A stretch of DNA of 64,000 nucleotides from Sedimenticola thiotaurini. GTDB lineage: Bacteria; Pseudomonadota; Gammaproteobacteria; Chromatiales; Chromatiaceae. Below the pieces are notes generated by a model, which was given only the letters and a program-made list of their open reading frames with translations, was not told the DNA's origin and did not search any database. The stretch lies in contig NZ_CP011412.1 of NCBI RefSeq assembly GCF_001007875.1, forward strand, positions 1,178,001 through 1,242,000. Reading direction: 5' to 3'. The position numbers and the translations under genes were made by a program. The first letter of the stretch is position 1, and each line of letters starts with the position of its first letter. Shown piece by piece: positions 1 to 9,127 of the stretch.

Positions 1-407
1 GTGCTCACGTCCAGGTTCCGGTAATGGAAATAGGCCTCCAGCTCCGGCATGTAGCGAGCCAGAAACCGACGATCCTGACAGATGCTGTTGCCACAGATCG
101 GCGATACACCCTGGGGCACGTACTGACGTAGAAAGGCCAGGGTCTCCTGCTCCGCCTGCGCTTCGCTCACTTCACTGGCCAGTACCCGTTCAGTGAGGCC
201 CGATTTACCATGCTGGTTGGTATTCCACTCATCCATCGCCGCCATCACCTCGGGAGCCTGATGGATGGCGATCATCGGCCCCTCGGCCAGCACATTCAGA
301 TCACCATCGGTAACGATGGTGGCGATCTCAATAATGCGATCATTTTCCGGATCGAGGCCGGTCATTTCCAGATCGATCCAGATCAGGTTGGTTGATTCCT
401 GCGCCAT
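1..407 (-). CDS. orn: Oligoribonuclease, 3' part missing at window edge
   Basis: The DEDD-family 3'-5' exoribonuclease degrades two- to five-nucleotide RNA (and pGpG) to mononucleotides in the cytoplasm. The first 135 residues are visible. The opening [10 protein letters not shown] carries catalytic D12 and E14, and [10 protein letters not shown] carries D112; the last catalytic His/Asp would lie beyond base 1. The start is the ATG at 407-405, preceded by a purine-rich GGGAGATGAG. It is divergent from the M48 protease, with about 80 bp between the two starts. Identity is clear from sequence; only the C-terminus is cut by the window. Confidence 0.95.
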   Translation of the reverse strand, partial: MAQESTNLIWIDLEMTGLDPENDRIIEIATIVTDGDLNVLAEGPMIAIHQAPEVMAAMDEWNTNQHGKSGLTERVLASEVSEAQAEQETLAFLRQYVPQGVSPICGNSICQDRRFLARYMPELEAYFHYRNLDVS

Positions 408-485
408 CTCATCTCCCGTGGCTGGTTGTGTCTGCTTAGCTGCCGCATTCTAGCAGAAGCACCGGGATCGCTGTATCCTGTAGGG

Positions 486-1760
486 ATGCAACTATTTACC
501 CTTTTATTCATTGCCGCTGTCGCTATTGGACTGTTCCTGGAACTCTGGTTGATGCAGCGTCAGCTGCGGCACGTGGCCGCCCACCGGAACCAGGTGCCAT
601 CGGCCTTTGCCGCCCAGGTAACGTTGCCAGAGCACCAGAAGGCCGCCGACTACACCCGTGCAAAACTGGATATCGGTCAGATCAGCCTGTTTATCGGTAC
701 CGGCCTGCTGCTGGTCTGGACCCTGGGTGGAGGGATCGACTTCCTTAACCGGCAGTGGCAGCTGTTGTCGGGCGATCCGCTCTGGAGCGGCATCGGCCTG
801 ATCTTTTCCGTCTCCCTCATCTCCGCCCTGGTGGAACTGCCGCTAGGTGTCTGGAACACCTTCGTGGTGGAAGCGCGTTTCGGCTTCAATCGCACCACGC
901 CACGCCGTTTCCTGGGCGACCTGCTACTGCAGTTGTTACTGGCGCTGCTGCTGGGCACCCCCCTGCTGTGGGTAATCCTGTGGCTGATGGAGCGTGCGGG
1001 TGACAACTGGTGGCTGGCCGCCTGGGCGGTCTGGATGGGTTTCATGCTGCTGATGTTGTGGATCTATCCCACCCTGATCGCGCCCGTATTCAATAAGTTC
1101 ACCCCCCTGGAAGAGGGGCCGCTGAAACAGCGCATCCAGGGCCTGCTGGAGCGCTGTGGCTTCACCAGTAATGGCATCTTCATCATGGATGGTTCAAAGC
1201 GCTCCGGGCACGGTAACGCCTACTTTACCGGTTTCGGTAAAAACAAGCGTATCGTTTTTTACGATACGCTGGCGAATAGCCTGGAAGGGAGCGAGATGGA
1301 GGCGGTGCTGGCCCACGAACTGGGGCATTTCAAACGTCGCCATGTGTTCAAACAGCTGCTGCTTTCCACTCTCCTGTCGCTGCTGGGCTTTGCCCTGCTC
1401 GGCTGGCTGGCCGGACAGAGCTGGTTCTACCACTCACTGGGGGTAAATGCCCAGAGCAACGCACTGGCACTGCTGCTGTTTATGCTCACGCTGCCCGTAT
1501 TCACCCAATTCCTGCAACCGGTGATGGCGATCCTGTCGCGGAAACACGAATTCGAAGCCGATGATTTCGCCGTGCAGCAGACCGGGGCTGAGCCGATGAT
1601 CCGTGCGCTGGTCAAGCTCTACCGGGAAAATGCCAATACCCTGACCCCAGACCCGCTCTATTCGGCATTCCATGACAGTCATCCACCGGCACCGGTACGG
1701 GTCGCACATTTATCGGCTAAAATAGAGTCTGTCCCAACTACGGAAGAGATCACTGAATGA
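486..1760 (+). CDS. M48-family (Ste24/CAAX-protease-like) membrane metallopeptidase
   Basis: This is a 424-residue integral membrane zinc peptidase. The gluzincin motif HELGH is at 277-281, and E357 in the later EFEADDFAV segment is the expected third zinc ligand. Several hydrophobic segments flank the active site, as in Ste24/HtpX relatives, so it probably cleaves membrane-associated proteins in the inner membrane. The frame is open upstream to 426, but the ATG at 486 starts directly at a hydrophobic helix (MQLFTLLFIAAVAIG) and is preferred. The stop overlaps the next start as ATGA, so it is coupled to the cytochrome gene. The substrate is unknown. Confidence 0.85.
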   Translation: MQLFTLLFIAAVAIGLFLELWLMQRQLRHVAAHRNQVPSAFAAQVTLPEHQKAADYTRAKLDIGQISLFIGTGLLLVWTLGGGIDFLNRQWQLLSGDPLWSGIGLIFSVSLISALVELPLGVWNTFVVEARFGFNRTTPRRFLGDLLLQLLLALLLGTPLLWVILWLMERAGDNWWLAAWAVWMGFMLLMLWIYPTLIAPVFNKFTPLEEGPLKQRIQGLLERCGFTSNGIFIMDGSKRSGHGNAYFTGFGKNKRIVFYDTLANSLEGSEMEAVLAHELGHFKRRHVFKQLLLSTLLSLLGFALLGWLAGQSWFYHSLGVNAQSNALALLLFMLTLPVFTQFLQPVMAILSRKHEFEADDFAVQQTGAEPMIRALVKLYRENANTLTPDPLYSAFHDSHPPAPVRVAHLSAKIESVPTTEEITE

Positions 1761-2044
1761 AAAACCTGACTACATTTATCGCCACAACCTGTCTGATGGG
1801 ACTCACCATTGGCCAGGCTAATGCCTTCGATATACAGGCAGGAAAATCACAGGTGACGGAAAACTGCACCTCCTGCCACGGCAGTGAACTGTATACCCGG
1901 AAAGACCGAATGGTGACCAGCCGCAAAGGCCTCACCGCCCAGGTACAGCGCTGTCAGCTGGCACTCAATCTGAACTGGTTTGATGACGAGGTGGAGAACA
2001 CCGCGGAATACCTGAATCAAAACTACTACAAGTTCAACAAGTAA
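1757..2044 (+). CDS. Small periplasmic c-type cytochrome
   Basis: This 95-residue protein has a signal peptide (about 1-23, ending in ANA) and a single haem-binding CTSCH at residues 37-41. M52 may be the distal ligand, but this is not certain. At about 72 mature residues it is at the small end for a class I monohaem cytochrome c. It would carry electrons in the periplasm. The start overlaps the stop of the M48 protease by four bases, and rsgA follows after 21 bp. The electron partner cannot be read from the sequence. Confidence 0.8.
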   Translation: MKNLTTFIATTCLMGLTIGQANAFDIQAGKSQVTENCTSCHGSELYTRKDRMVTSRKGLTAQVQRCQLALNLNWFDDEVENTAEYLNQNYYKFNK

Positions 2045-2065
2045 AACCGGAGTAGCAGCTTTCGC

Positions 2066-3076
2066 ATGGCAAAACGGAGATTGACCCAGCGTCAGCGTGA
2101 GCGGATTAAGGCGATACAGGAGCGACGAAGAGAGAAGCTGAGGCAGCAGGTGGATGAGCTGATCAGCGAGTCCGGAACGGGTCACGCACTTGAAGGGTTG
2201 GTGGTAACACGACACGGACAGAACCTGGTGGTGAGCGATGACTCGGGTCACTACACCCACTGTCTGAGCCGGCAAAACATCGGCCAGGTTGTCTGTGGTG
2301 ATCGGGTGGTCTGGCAGCCCACCGGTGACAATCAGGGCGTGGTCACCGCCATTCTGCCCCGGGATACGGCCCTGATCCGTCCCAACTACAGCGGTGAACA
2401 GCGCGCCCTGGCGGCAAACATCACCCAACTGGTCATCGTGCTGGCACCCGAGCCCGCCCCCACCCCCTATCTGGTGGACCAGTATCTGGTGGCCGCAGAA
2501 CAGATCGGGGTAAACACCCTGATCGCACTGAACAAACGGGATCTGATGGACGAAGCAGCACTGGCCGCATTTGAGCAGCAGTTCGGACATTACCCCCAGA
2601 TCGGTTACCCACTGATCGAGATCAGCGCAAAATATGAACACGGGCTGGATCCGCTGATCGATCGACTCAACGACCAGACCAGCATCCTGGTCGGCCAATC
2701 CGGCGTCGGCAAATCATCACTGGTCAATGCCCTGCTACCGGATATCGAAATTCAGGTCGGCCGCCTGTCGGCGGCCTCTGGCCAGGGGTGTCACACCACC
2801 TCGGCCACCACCCTCTACCAGCTACCCAGCGGCGGCATGCTGATCGACTCCCCCGGGGTACGCAGTTTCCGCTTGGGAAAACTGGCCCTGGAGGAGTTGG
2901 CCAACGGTTTTATTGAGTTCCGGGAATTCCTCGGCCACTGCCGATTCAGTAACTGCAGCCATCAGCATGAGCCGGGCTGTGCCCTGCAACAAGCGGTCGC
3001 TGACGGAAAAATCACGCCGCAACGGTTGGCCAACTATCTGCACATGGCAGAAGGCATGACGCCACTCCACAGCTGA
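2066..3076 (+). CDS. rsgA: Ribosome small subunit-dependent GTPase A
   Basis: RsgA is a circularly permuted GTPase that acts in late maturation of the 30S subunit. The 336 residues show an N-terminal basic segment, an OB-fold region, then G4 NKRD (156-159) before the P-loop GQSGVGKSS (210-218), which is the permuted order. DSPG (261-264) is G3. The C-terminal zinc motif is C292, C297, H299, C305. The length is normal for the family. An orn-rsgA neighbourhood is common in gammaproteobacteria, though here two genes lie between them. It converges on gor with 25 bp between stops. Confidence 0.96.
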   Translation: MAKRRLTQRQRERIKAIQERRREKLRQQVDELISESGTGHALEGLVVTRHGQNLVVSDDSGHYTHCLSRQNIGQVVCGDRVVWQPTGDNQGVVTAILPRDTALIRPNYSGEQRALAANITQLVIVLAPEPAPTPYLVDQYLVAAEQIGVNTLIALNKRDLMDEAALAAFEQQFGHYPQIGYPLIEISAKYEHGLDPLIDRLNDQTSILVGQSGVGKSSLVNALLPDIEIQVGRLSAASGQGCHTTSATTLYQLPSGGMLIDSPGVRSFRLGKLALEELANGFIEFREFLGHCRFSNCSHQHEPGCALQQAVADGKITPQRLANYLHMAEGMTPLHS

Positions 3077-3101
3077 TCGGAATCACCGGGTAGCGCTGGC
3101 C

Positions 3102-4454
3102 TCAGCGCATGGTGACCAGCTCTTCCGCACCGGTGGGGTGAATGGCGATGGTATCGTCGAAGTCCTGCTTGGTGGCACCCATGCGAATCGCCACGGCGAA
3201 GCCCTGCAGCATCTCATCCGCCCCGAAACCGATGATGTGGCAACCCACCACCTTCTCCTGTGCACCGACACAGACCAGTTTCATCGCCACCTTGCTCTGG
3301 CGCTCGGTAAAGGCGTGATACATCGGTGTAAAACGGGTCTGGTAGACCTTAACCGCCTCGCCATGGGAGGCCCGCGCCTCCGCCTCAGTCAGACCGACGG
3401 TGGCTATCGGCGGATGGGAGAAGACCACACTGGGTACCAGTGAGTAATCCAGATGGCGATCCTCCATGCCGCCAAACAGGCGATCTGAAAGCCGTCGCGC
3501 TGCCGCGATGGCCACCGGCGTCAGTTGCGGCGCATTGGTCACGTCACCCAGGGCATAGATCCCGGGCACGGCGGTATTCTGAAAGGCATCCACACCGATA
3601 TATCCGGCAGCATCACAGACCACGTCGGTATTCTCCAGCCCCAGATCCCCGGACGAAGGGTTGCGACCGATCGCCCAGATGAGCTGGTCAAAACCGCTCT
3701 GTACCTGGCCACTTTTGGCACAGAACAGACTCAGGGTCCCGTCATCTGCCCGCTCCACCCGGTCGATACTGGATGAGGAGATGATATTGACCCCATCATT
3801 CAGCATCTCCTCCATCAGGCTTTCACGCAACATGTCATCAAAGCGCCGCAGCAGATGTTCACTGCGCAGGAACATAGTCACTTCGCTGCCGACCGCATTG
3901 AGCATGCCCGCCAGTTCCACGGCGATATAACCACTGCCAACCACCGCCACCCGCTTGGGCTGTTCAGCCAGGGCGAAAAATCCATCCGAGGTGATACCCA
4001 ACTCGGCGCCCTGGATATCGGGCACGACCGGATAGGAGCCTGGTGCGATGACAATATGCTTCGCCCGGTAGCGTTCGCCGTTAACTTCCAGGGTGTGATT
4101 ATCCACAAAGCGGGCATAACCACTGATCTCGTCAATATTGGAATCGGACAGGTAGGTGTGATACCAGGTGTTGATATTGGCCACGTAACGGTTCCGCTCC
4201 GCGACCAACTGGGACCAGTCAAAGCCCTCCTGTCTGAGGGAGAAACCGTACGCCGAAGCGTCGTGCAGGGTGTGGGCGATAGAGGCGCCATACCACATGA
4301 TCTTCTTCGGCACGCAGCCCACGTTGACACAGGTCCCGCCCAGCTTTCCCGCTTCCACCACCGCTGTGCGGGCACCATATTTTGCCGCCCGTTCAGCGGC
4401 TGAGAGCCCGCCGCTTCCGCCACCAATGGCGATCAGATCATAGGTTTTGGCCAT
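3102..4454 (-). CDS. gor: Glutathione-disulfide reductase
   Basis: This NADPH-dependent flavoprotein reduces GSSG to GSH in the cytosol. The 450 residues match the family length. The N-terminal FAD-binding GGGSGG (11-16) is followed by the redox-active disulfide in [13 protein letters not shown] (C42 and C47). A second Rossmann motif, [11 protein letters not shown], comes mid-protein, and the C-terminal dimer-interface HPTGAEE carries the catalytic His. It is a single gene transcribed leftward. A good AGGAG precedes the ATG, and a small dyad sits just upstream of it. Confidence 0.95.
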   Translation of the reverse strand: MAKTYDLIAIGGGSGGLSAAERAAKYGARTAVVEAGKLGGTCVNVGCVPKKIMWYGASIAHTLHDASAYGFSLRQEGFDWSQLVAERNRYVANINTWYHTYLSDSNIDEISGYARFVDNHTLEVNGERYRAKHIVIAPGSYPVVPDIQGAELGITSDGFFALAEQPKRVAVVGSGYIAVELAGMLNAVGSEVTMFLRSEHLLRRFDDMLRESLMEEMLNDGVNIISSSSIDRVERADDGTLSLFCAKSGQVQSGFDQLIWAIGRNPSSGDLGLENTDVVCDAAGYIGVDAFQNTAVPGIYALGDVTNAPQLTPVAIAAARRLSDRLFGGMEDRHLDYSLVPSVVFSHPPIATVGLTEAEARASHGEAVKVYQTRFTPMYHAFTERQSKVAMKLVCVGAQEKVVGCHIIGFGADEMLQGFAVAIRMGATKQDFDDTIAIHPTGAEELVTMR

Positions 4455-4464
4455 ACATCACTCC

Positions 4465-4488
4465 TGCTAAATATGGGATACTTTAGCA
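4465..4488 (-). promoter_or_regulatory. Dyad abutting the gor ribosome binding site
   Basis: TGCTAAA (4465-4471) and TTTAGCA (4482-4488) form a perfect 7-bp inverted repeat with a 10-base centre. On the minus strand its 3' arm abuts the AGGAG of gor. It could be an operator or an RNA hairpin that partly shields the ribosome binding site. No regulator is identified. Confidence 0.3.
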
Positions 4489-4608
4489 GCCTGCCGGGTT
4501 GGGCGCATGTCACCCCGCCAGGACCGACGGACCGCCAGGCTCACGACCCGGGCTATTGTCCCAAAATGAGCTAATCTTGGACAGTCAATAATAGGGAACC
4601 CTAAACAA

Positions 4609-5676
4609 GTGAAGAATTTTCTTACCACCCTGATAGCTAAATTCAGTCAGCTGATTCGTCGCATCTCCTGGCTCTACCATCCGCAGACACTGCGGGAAAA
4701 AGGCCTGATCTGGTCCAGCGGGCTGGCGACCGTGACTCTCATCATCATCCTGTACGGTCTGAGTGTCTACTGGAGCCTGGAACCCGACTCGTTCGATATC
4801 GAGGAGAACACCCGCCAGGAGCTGTCCGGGGCCGACAGCGTGACCGGTGCGCACACCACGGCGGCACTGATCCGGGTGATGGAGACCCTGCTGGAGAAAC
4901 CCGGCGGCTACCTGAGCAATGACATCATGCCCCCCAGCGTGCTGCTGGATAACATCCCCAACTGGGAATTCGGCGCCCTGGTACAATCCAGGGATCTGGC
5001 CCGTGCCCTGCGTAACGACATCAGCCGCTCCCAGTCCCAGTCAACCGAGAACAAAGACCTGTCGGTGGCCGAACCCCAGTTCAATTTCAGCAATGACTCC
5101 TGGATCCTCCCCTCCACTGAAGGCGAATACAGGAAAGGCATACAGGCACTGCGCCGCTATCTTGCCGGGTTGGCGAAAAACGATGCCCAGAATACCCAGT
5201 TCTACGCCCGGGCGGACAACCTGAGAGTCTGGCTGTCGGTGGTAGAAAAACGGCTCGGCAGCCTCTCCCAGCGTCTCAGCGCCAGTGTGGGCCAGGAGCG
5301 GATCAATACCGATCTGGCCGGTGACCCGGACGCAGCCCAATCCACTCAGGGAATGAGCCAGTTGGAAGTCCACACCCCCTGGCTGGAGATCGACGATGTC
5401 TTTTACGAGGCCAGGGGCTCCACCTGGGCGCTGGTCCATTTCCTGCGCGCGGTGGAACTGGATTTCCGCGAGATTCTGATGAAAAAGAATGCCCTGGTCA
5501 GCCTGCGCCAGATCATTCGGGAACTGGAAGCAACCCAGCAGCCGGTAATGAGCCCGATGGTGCTGAACGGTGGCGGATTCGGCATCGTCACCAACTACTC
5601 CCTGGTGATGGCGTCGTATATCTCCCGGGCGAATGCAGCCGTGATCGACCTGCGTAATCTGATGAGTGAGGGATGA
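4609..5676 (+). CDS. DUF2333 family membrane-anchored protein
   Basis: A 355-residue protein with one transmembrane segment (about 38-60, WSSGLATVTLIIILYGLSVY) and a long periplasmic domain. The segments GAHTTAALIRVMETLLEKPGG, split around residues 85-105, and PNWEFGALVQSRDLARALRND match my recollection of DUF2333 proteins of gammaproteobacteria. The function is unknown. The start is a GTG at 4609; no ATG fits, and the upstream ribosome site is weak. It is divergent from gor, and a strong hairpin follows the stop. Confidence 0.75.
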   Translation: MKNFLTTLIAKFSQLIRRISWLYHPQTLREKGLIWSSGLATVTLIIILYGLSVYWSLEPDSFDIEENTRQELSGADSVTGAHTTAALIRVMETLLEKPGGYLSNDIMPPSVLLDNIPNWEFGALVQSRDLARALRNDISRSQSQSTENKDLSVAEPQFNFSNDSWILPSTEGEYRKGIQALRRYLAGLAKNDAQNTQFYARADNLRVWLSVVEKRLGSLSQRLSASVGQERINTDLAGDPDAAQSTQGMSQLEVHTPWLEIDDVFYEARGSTWALVHFLRAVELDFREILMKKNALVSLRQIIRELEATQQPVMSPMVLNGGGFGIVTNYSLVMASYISRANAAVIDLRNLMSEG

Positions 5677-5681
5677 TTGAC

Positions 5682-5715
5682 CGGCACTTTTGCACTCTCT
5701 GGTGCAAAAGTGCCG
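5682..5715 (+). terminator. Perfect 14-bp hairpin between convergent genes
   Basis: CGGCACTTTTGCAC (5682-5695) and its exact complement (5702-5715) flank a six-base loop. It starts six bases after the DUF2333 stop and lies 55 bases past the end of the convergent kinase gene. Neither side has a clear U-tract, so this is a U-poor, probably bidirectional terminator. Confidence 0.6.
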
Positions 5716-5770
5716 AAATTCCTGGGACTTCGGACCGATCGGCTAACGCAGCTTTCCGATCCAGCTAGGA

Positions 5771-7129
5771 TCAACCGGTTTGCCTGTCCGGTCCCGGCAT
5801 TACTATCACGATTCTGGCGCCGCCCAGATCACTCTCACCGATATCCAGATCACCGCCATACAGGTGGACAATCTCGCTGGCAACAGAGAGTCCGATTCCC
5901 TGACCGGGCGTCCGCTGATCGGCCCGTTCACCCCGGCGTAACACCCGTTCCCGTACTGCAACGGGAATTCCTGGCCCATCATCGCCTATACCTAGAGATA
6001 CGCGCTTCCCATCCGGGGTCCGTTCAAAATCCACAACCACCGTGGTACGGGCATATTTAAAGGCGTTTTCAAGAATATTCCCCAGACACTCCAACAGATC
6101 ACCCTGCTCGGCAGGAAACAGCGCATTTTCCGCCACCGAGCAGCGGCAATCGATCGCCTTGTCCCGATAGACCTTCTGCAGGGTATTGACCAGCTTATCG
6201 ATCACGGGGCGCACCCGCGTCTTGTGGGTCAGGCTCACGCCACGACCGGCAACGGCGGCCGATTTGAGCTGGTACTGCACAATATCGTTCATCCGGGGAA
6301 CCTGCTCGGCCACCGCCTCTCTCAGCAGCCCGGCGTCTCCTCCTTCGGCAGCGCCTTGTAGTACCGCCAGCGGTGTTTTCAGGCTGTGTGCCAGATCACC
6401 GAGACTGTTTCTGTAGCGATCCCGACTCGACTCGCCCTGTTGAATCATGGAGTTGATACCATCGGTCAGCCGCCGCAGTTCCCGGGGGTAGTCCCCCTCA
6501 AGCCGCGTGCGACTACCGGTTTCAATCATGCGCAGATCCTGCGCCACTGCACGGAGTGGTTTGAGTCCCCAACGCAGAACCACGCCCTGTACCAGCAGCA
6601 GAATCACCGCCGCACTACCCAGCCAGAGCAGGATAGTCCGCCTGAAAGCCGCCACCCGCTGTTGCAAGCCGGAGGCGTTTTCAGCCACGGCAAACAGATA
6701 GGCGATCTCGCCACCGGCATCGTCCTCCCAGAGCAGGGAGTAGCTGAGCAGATAGAGGGAGTCATCGGAGGCCAGATACTCAAAGTGCGGTTGGCCGGGG
6801 GGGATCCCATCGATCATGGGCAGATTGCGCCCCACTGCAGAGGGGGAGTGCCAGTGGTAGTTGCCCTGTTCTCCGCTGACCTGGGCATAAAGACCCGATG
6901 CCGGATTGGACAGACGCGGGTCCGGCAGAGTTTCCGGCAGCCGCATGCGGCCCTGCTCATCGGTATCGGCGGCTCCCAGCAGTGCATAAACCTGCCCCAT
7001 CAATTGGGTCTGCAAAGCGCTTTCCGCGCTGTCTCTGAAGGCCCGATCCAGCCCCAGTGCCCCCAGTCCCAGGAAGGCAGCCAGCACCACGGAAGCTGCC
7101 AGTAACAGTCTGCCATGGATCGATCCCAT
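5771..7129 (-). CDS. PhoQ-like sensor histidine kinase
   Basis: A 452-residue inner-membrane kinase with TM1 (about 8-28), a periplasmic sensor of about 135 residues and TM2 (about 166-187), followed by a HAMP-like linker. The HisKA motif DLAHSLKTPL has phospho-accepting H248. The ATPase domain has the N-box NILENAFKYA (N355), DDGPGIP (383-389) and GQGIGLS (409-415). The sensor is acidic in places, as in PhoQ-type kinases that sense cations or envelope stress; the ligand is not known. The start ATG overlaps the stop of the regulator gene, so the pair is co-translated. Confidence 0.88.
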   Translation of the reverse strand: MGSIHGRLLLAASVVLAAFLGLGALGLDRAFRDSAESALQTQLMGQVYALLGAADTDEQGRMRLPETLPDPRLSNPASGLYAQVSGEQGNYHWHSPSAVGRNLPMIDGIPPGQPHFEYLASDDSLYLLSYSLLWEDDAGGEIAYLFAVAENASGLQQRVAAFRRTILLWLGSAAVILLLVQGVVLRWGLKPLRAVAQDLRMIETGSRTRLEGDYPRELRRLTDGINSMIQQGESSRDRYRNSLGDLAHSLKTPLAVLQGAAEGGDAGLLREAVAEQVPRMNDIVQYQLKSAAVAGRGVSLTHKTRVRPVIDKLVNTLQKVYRDKAIDCRCSVAENALFPAEQGDLLECLGNILENAFKYARTTVVVDFERTPDGKRVSLGIGDDGPGIPVAVRERVLRRGERADQRTPGQGIGLSVASEIVHLYGGDLDIGESDLGGARIVIVMPGPDRQTG

Positions 7130-7815
7130 CAGCTGTTGGTGGGCTGTAGACGGTTAAAACGATAACCCCGGCCACGTAAGGTCTCGATCGGTTGCAGGTT
7201 CCCATCCGGGTCAAACTTTTTCCGCAGCCGCCGGATAAATACCTCCAGGACATTGGAGTCACGATCAAAGTCCTGATCGTAAATATGTTCTGTCAGTTCG
7301 CTCTTCGATACCACCTTACCGGCATGGAGCATCAGGTACTCCAGTACCTTGTACTCGTAGGCCGTCAGTGTCACTTCCCGGCCCTCCAGCGTCGCCACCT
7401 GCTGCAGGGTGTCGATCTCAATCGGTCCCCAAGCGATCCGGGGCGAGGCGAAGCCCGCTGAGCGTCTCAACAGGGCGTTGAGCCGGGCCAGCAACTCCTG
7501 CATGTTGAAGGGCTTCACAAGGTAGTCATCTGCTCCCACTTCCAAACCCTCCACCTTGTCCTGCCAGTTGTCCCGGGCGGTAAGAATAAGGATCGGGAAG
7601 CTGATCTGCTGCTGACGCAGTCCTCGTATCAGTTCGATACCCGATAGTTTTGGCAATCCGAGGTCGATAATCGCCACATCAAAGGGGTACTCCTGGCCAA
7701 AAAATCGCCCCTCTTCTCCATCAGCCGCCGCCTCCACTGAATACCCTTCTGACACAAGCCGTTGCTGTAACTGATTGCGCAGGCTGGCTTCGTCTTCCAC
7801 GACCAAAATACGCAT
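7129..7815 (-). CDS. OmpR/PhoP-family response regulator
   Basis: This 228-residue regulator has a receiver domain with acidic pocket E7/D8, phospho-acceptor D51, T79 and K101, then a C-terminal winged helix (ALLRRSAGF to RGRGYRF). It should bind DNA as a tandem dimer when phosphorylated by the kinase encoded directly after it (overlapping start and stop). It is nine bases downstream of a PepSY gene, an arrangement common for PhoP/PmrA-type systems. A direct repeat upstream of the operon (8789-8805) has the spacing expected for this family. Confidence 0.92.
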   Translation of the reverse strand: MRILVVEDEASLRNQLQQRLVSEGYSVEAAADGEEGRFFGQEYPFDVAIIDLGLPKLSGIELIRGLRQQQISFPILILTARDNWQDKVEGLEVGADDYLVKPFNMQELLARLNALLRRSAGFASPRIAWGPIEIDTLQQVATLEGREVTLTAYEYKVLEYLMLHAGKVVSKSELTEHIYDQDFDRDSNVLEVFIRRLRKKFDPDGNLQPIETLRGRGYRFNRLQPTNS

Positions 7816-7824
7816 GGCGACTCC

Positions 7825-8136
7825 TCAATTACGCTGCTTGCCAGGGGACACCACTTTCCCTGAACCGGCATCCACCCGATAGCGTTTCACTTCGCCCCGA
7901 TCGGTAATGATTCTTACCCGATGTTCCCGGTTGCCCTTATTGTTCCTGGTTTCGGCATGCAGCACCCTGCCTCCCGTCTCCCGTCGAATCCGTTCCACGG
8001 TTGAATCCAGGTCAACACCCCGCTCATTGGTCCTGTTTTCCGATGCATTGTATCTTTGAGCTGCCACCGGCAGACTCAACATCATGCCAGCCAGCAGCAA
8101 CCCCATCATCATGCGCCAGCGACGCCTTAAAACCAT
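7825..8136 (-). CDS. PepSY-domain periplasmic protein
   Basis: A 103-residue exported protein. The N-terminal hydrophobic segment (RMMMGLLLAGMMLSLPVAAQ, about 6-26) is a signal peptide. A PepSY fold follows, with the pattern VERIRRETGGRVLHAE then REHRVRIITDRGEVKRY and VDAGSGKVV. PepSY proteins beside two-component genes are thought to modulate protease or sensor activity. The ribosome site GGGAGG sits seven bases before the ATG. It lies between the glycine-zipper gene and the response regulator in one operon. Confidence 0.8.
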   Translation of the reverse strand: MVLRRRWRMMMGLLLAGMMLSLPVAAQRYNASENRTNERGVDLDSTVERIRRETGGRVLHAETRNNKGNREHRVRIITDRGEVKRYRVDAGSGKVVSPGKQRN

Positions 8137-8181
8137 ACAATCCTCCCGACAGAACCCCCGCTAACCGGGGCTTCGGTCATG

Positions 8182-8715
8182 CTACCGAAAGCTCCTGTGA
8201 TGACGACCGGCAGGGTCCACAGAGACGCGTACATCAATGAACTTTCCGGGCTCCTTGTCCGTACGGGTATGGAACACCTCGCCTTGATACCTGTATGTTA
8301 CATCATAACCGACCACTTCCTCATACTCCCGATAGTGATCCACCAGTTCACAACGCCGCTCATTGGTCACATAACCACGGGTCGGCTTTTTGCCCAGATC
8401 ATTGCCGATCGATCCCCCCAGCAGGACGCCCGCAACAGTCATCACATCCTTGCCCCGGCCGTGGCCAAACTGGTTTCCAACCACACCACCAACAATGGCA
8501 CCTGCTATAGTCGGGGTATACGATTCAGTGCGGGAACCGCCACGGTGGTGGACCTGCTCGGTCCAGCATCGCTCCTCCGGCTGATTGACCCGGACCACCT
8601 CATAGATTGGCTGGCTGGACAGCACCCGTGCCTGGGCCCGGAAATCATTGCCCGCTAACAGCATACCGGGGGCTGCAATAATGCTCAGCGCCAGAATAAC
8701 GGCTCTTTTTTTCAT
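8182..8715 (-). CDS. Glycine-zipper 2TM domain envelope protein
   Basis: A 177-residue protein with an N-terminal signal sequence (about 1-22) and, around residues 70-105, a glycine zipper (GAIVGGVVGNQFG...GVLLGGSIGND) as in the 17-kDa antigen/UmoD-like family of outer-membrane or periplasmic proteins. The C-terminal half (RRCELVDHYREYEEVVGYDV) is typical of the same family. It is the first gene of the operon with PepSY, regulator and kinase, and so may be an envelope-stress output or sensor. Confidence 0.8.
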   Translation of the reverse strand: MKKRAVILALSIIAAPGMLLAGNDFRAQARVLSSQPIYEVVRVNQPEERCWTEQVHHRGGSRTESYTPTIAGAIVGGVVGNQFGHGRGKDVMTVAGVLLGGSIGNDLGKKPTRGYVTNERRCELVDHYREYEEVVGYDVTYRYQGEVFHTRTDKEPGKFIDVRVSVDPAGRHHRSFR

Positions 8716-8771
8716 GATAGCTTCCTGTACTTTGATCGCCGGTGAGAGGCCAATCCTTCACCTTTGACCGC

Positions 8772-8805
8772 AGAGTACGCCCAGTCCCCTGAACCGAACC
8801 TGAAC
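8772..8805 (-). promoter_or_regulatory. Tandem GTTCAG-N5-GTTCAG box, PhoP-box-like
   Basis: On the minus strand GTTCAG (8805-8800), five bases, GTTCAG (8794-8789): an 11-bp-period direct repeat, the geometry used by OmpR/PhoB-family dimers. A weak -10-like TACTCT (8777-8772) starts 11 bases further on, which is the spacing of PhoP-type promoters where the box replaces the -35. It sits about 75-90 bases before the glycine-zipper start, so autoregulation by the regulator in this operon is plausible. Confidence 0.45.
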
Positions 8806-9060
8806 AGAAAATCATCCCAACCAAACCAGGAGGGGTTATAAAAACAGCCACCAAACCCAGCATCTACTACAAGCTATCATTTTGATATAATTCGATATTT
8901 AATATATGAACGATGCGCACGAATCGTCCGCTATCACACCAATCACGGATCTATAAATATTACCCGAGCAAATTGCCCAGACACTCTTTAATCCATCGAC
9001 TCCTTGCCAACAAAAAGGAATCTAGGTAAAGATGGTCTAAAGACTACATAATTAAAGCAC
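8806..9060. other. Intergenic region before the DUF1631 gene
   Basis: This is the core of the 412-base gap between divergent genes. It is AT-rich around 8875-8960, with a TATAAT at 8886-8891 that lacks a good -35. A TTGCCA (9004-9009) 17 bases before TAAAGA (9027-9032) is a weak promoter candidate for the rightward gene. No small gene is seen. Confidence 0.4.
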
Positions 9061-9104
9061 GCAATGGCTTGGACCCGCAGACGGTTCAGTCCACGCCACC
9101 ATGC
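9061..9104 (+). promoter_or_regulatory. Structured 5' leader hairpin of the DUF1631 gene
   Basis: A nested hairpin: TGGC (9065-9068), TGGAC (9070-9074) and CCG (9075-9077) pair with CGG (9082-9084), GTCCA (9089-9093) and GCCA (9095-9098), with an outer GCA/TGC. It ends 23 bases before the ATG, just upstream of the AAGGAAG ribosome site. It does not show the conserved cores of c-di-GMP riboswitches that I know. Confidence 0.35.
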
Positions 9105-9127
9105 ACTAACAAAGTCAAGGAAGTCCT

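Noticed and set aside
1847-2698. 283-codon frame on the minus strand
   Set aside because: It lies wholly opposite the cytochrome gene and rsgA, which have clear motifs; a shadow of GC-rich codon use.
5677-6060. 127-codon frame after the DUF2333 stop
   Set aside because: It starts at a TTG inside the hairpin region and runs opposite the kinase ATPase domain.
9061-9127. c-di-GMP riboswitch before the DUF1631 gene
   Set aside because: A hairpin is present but the conserved GEMM core sequences and tetraloop/receptor are not.
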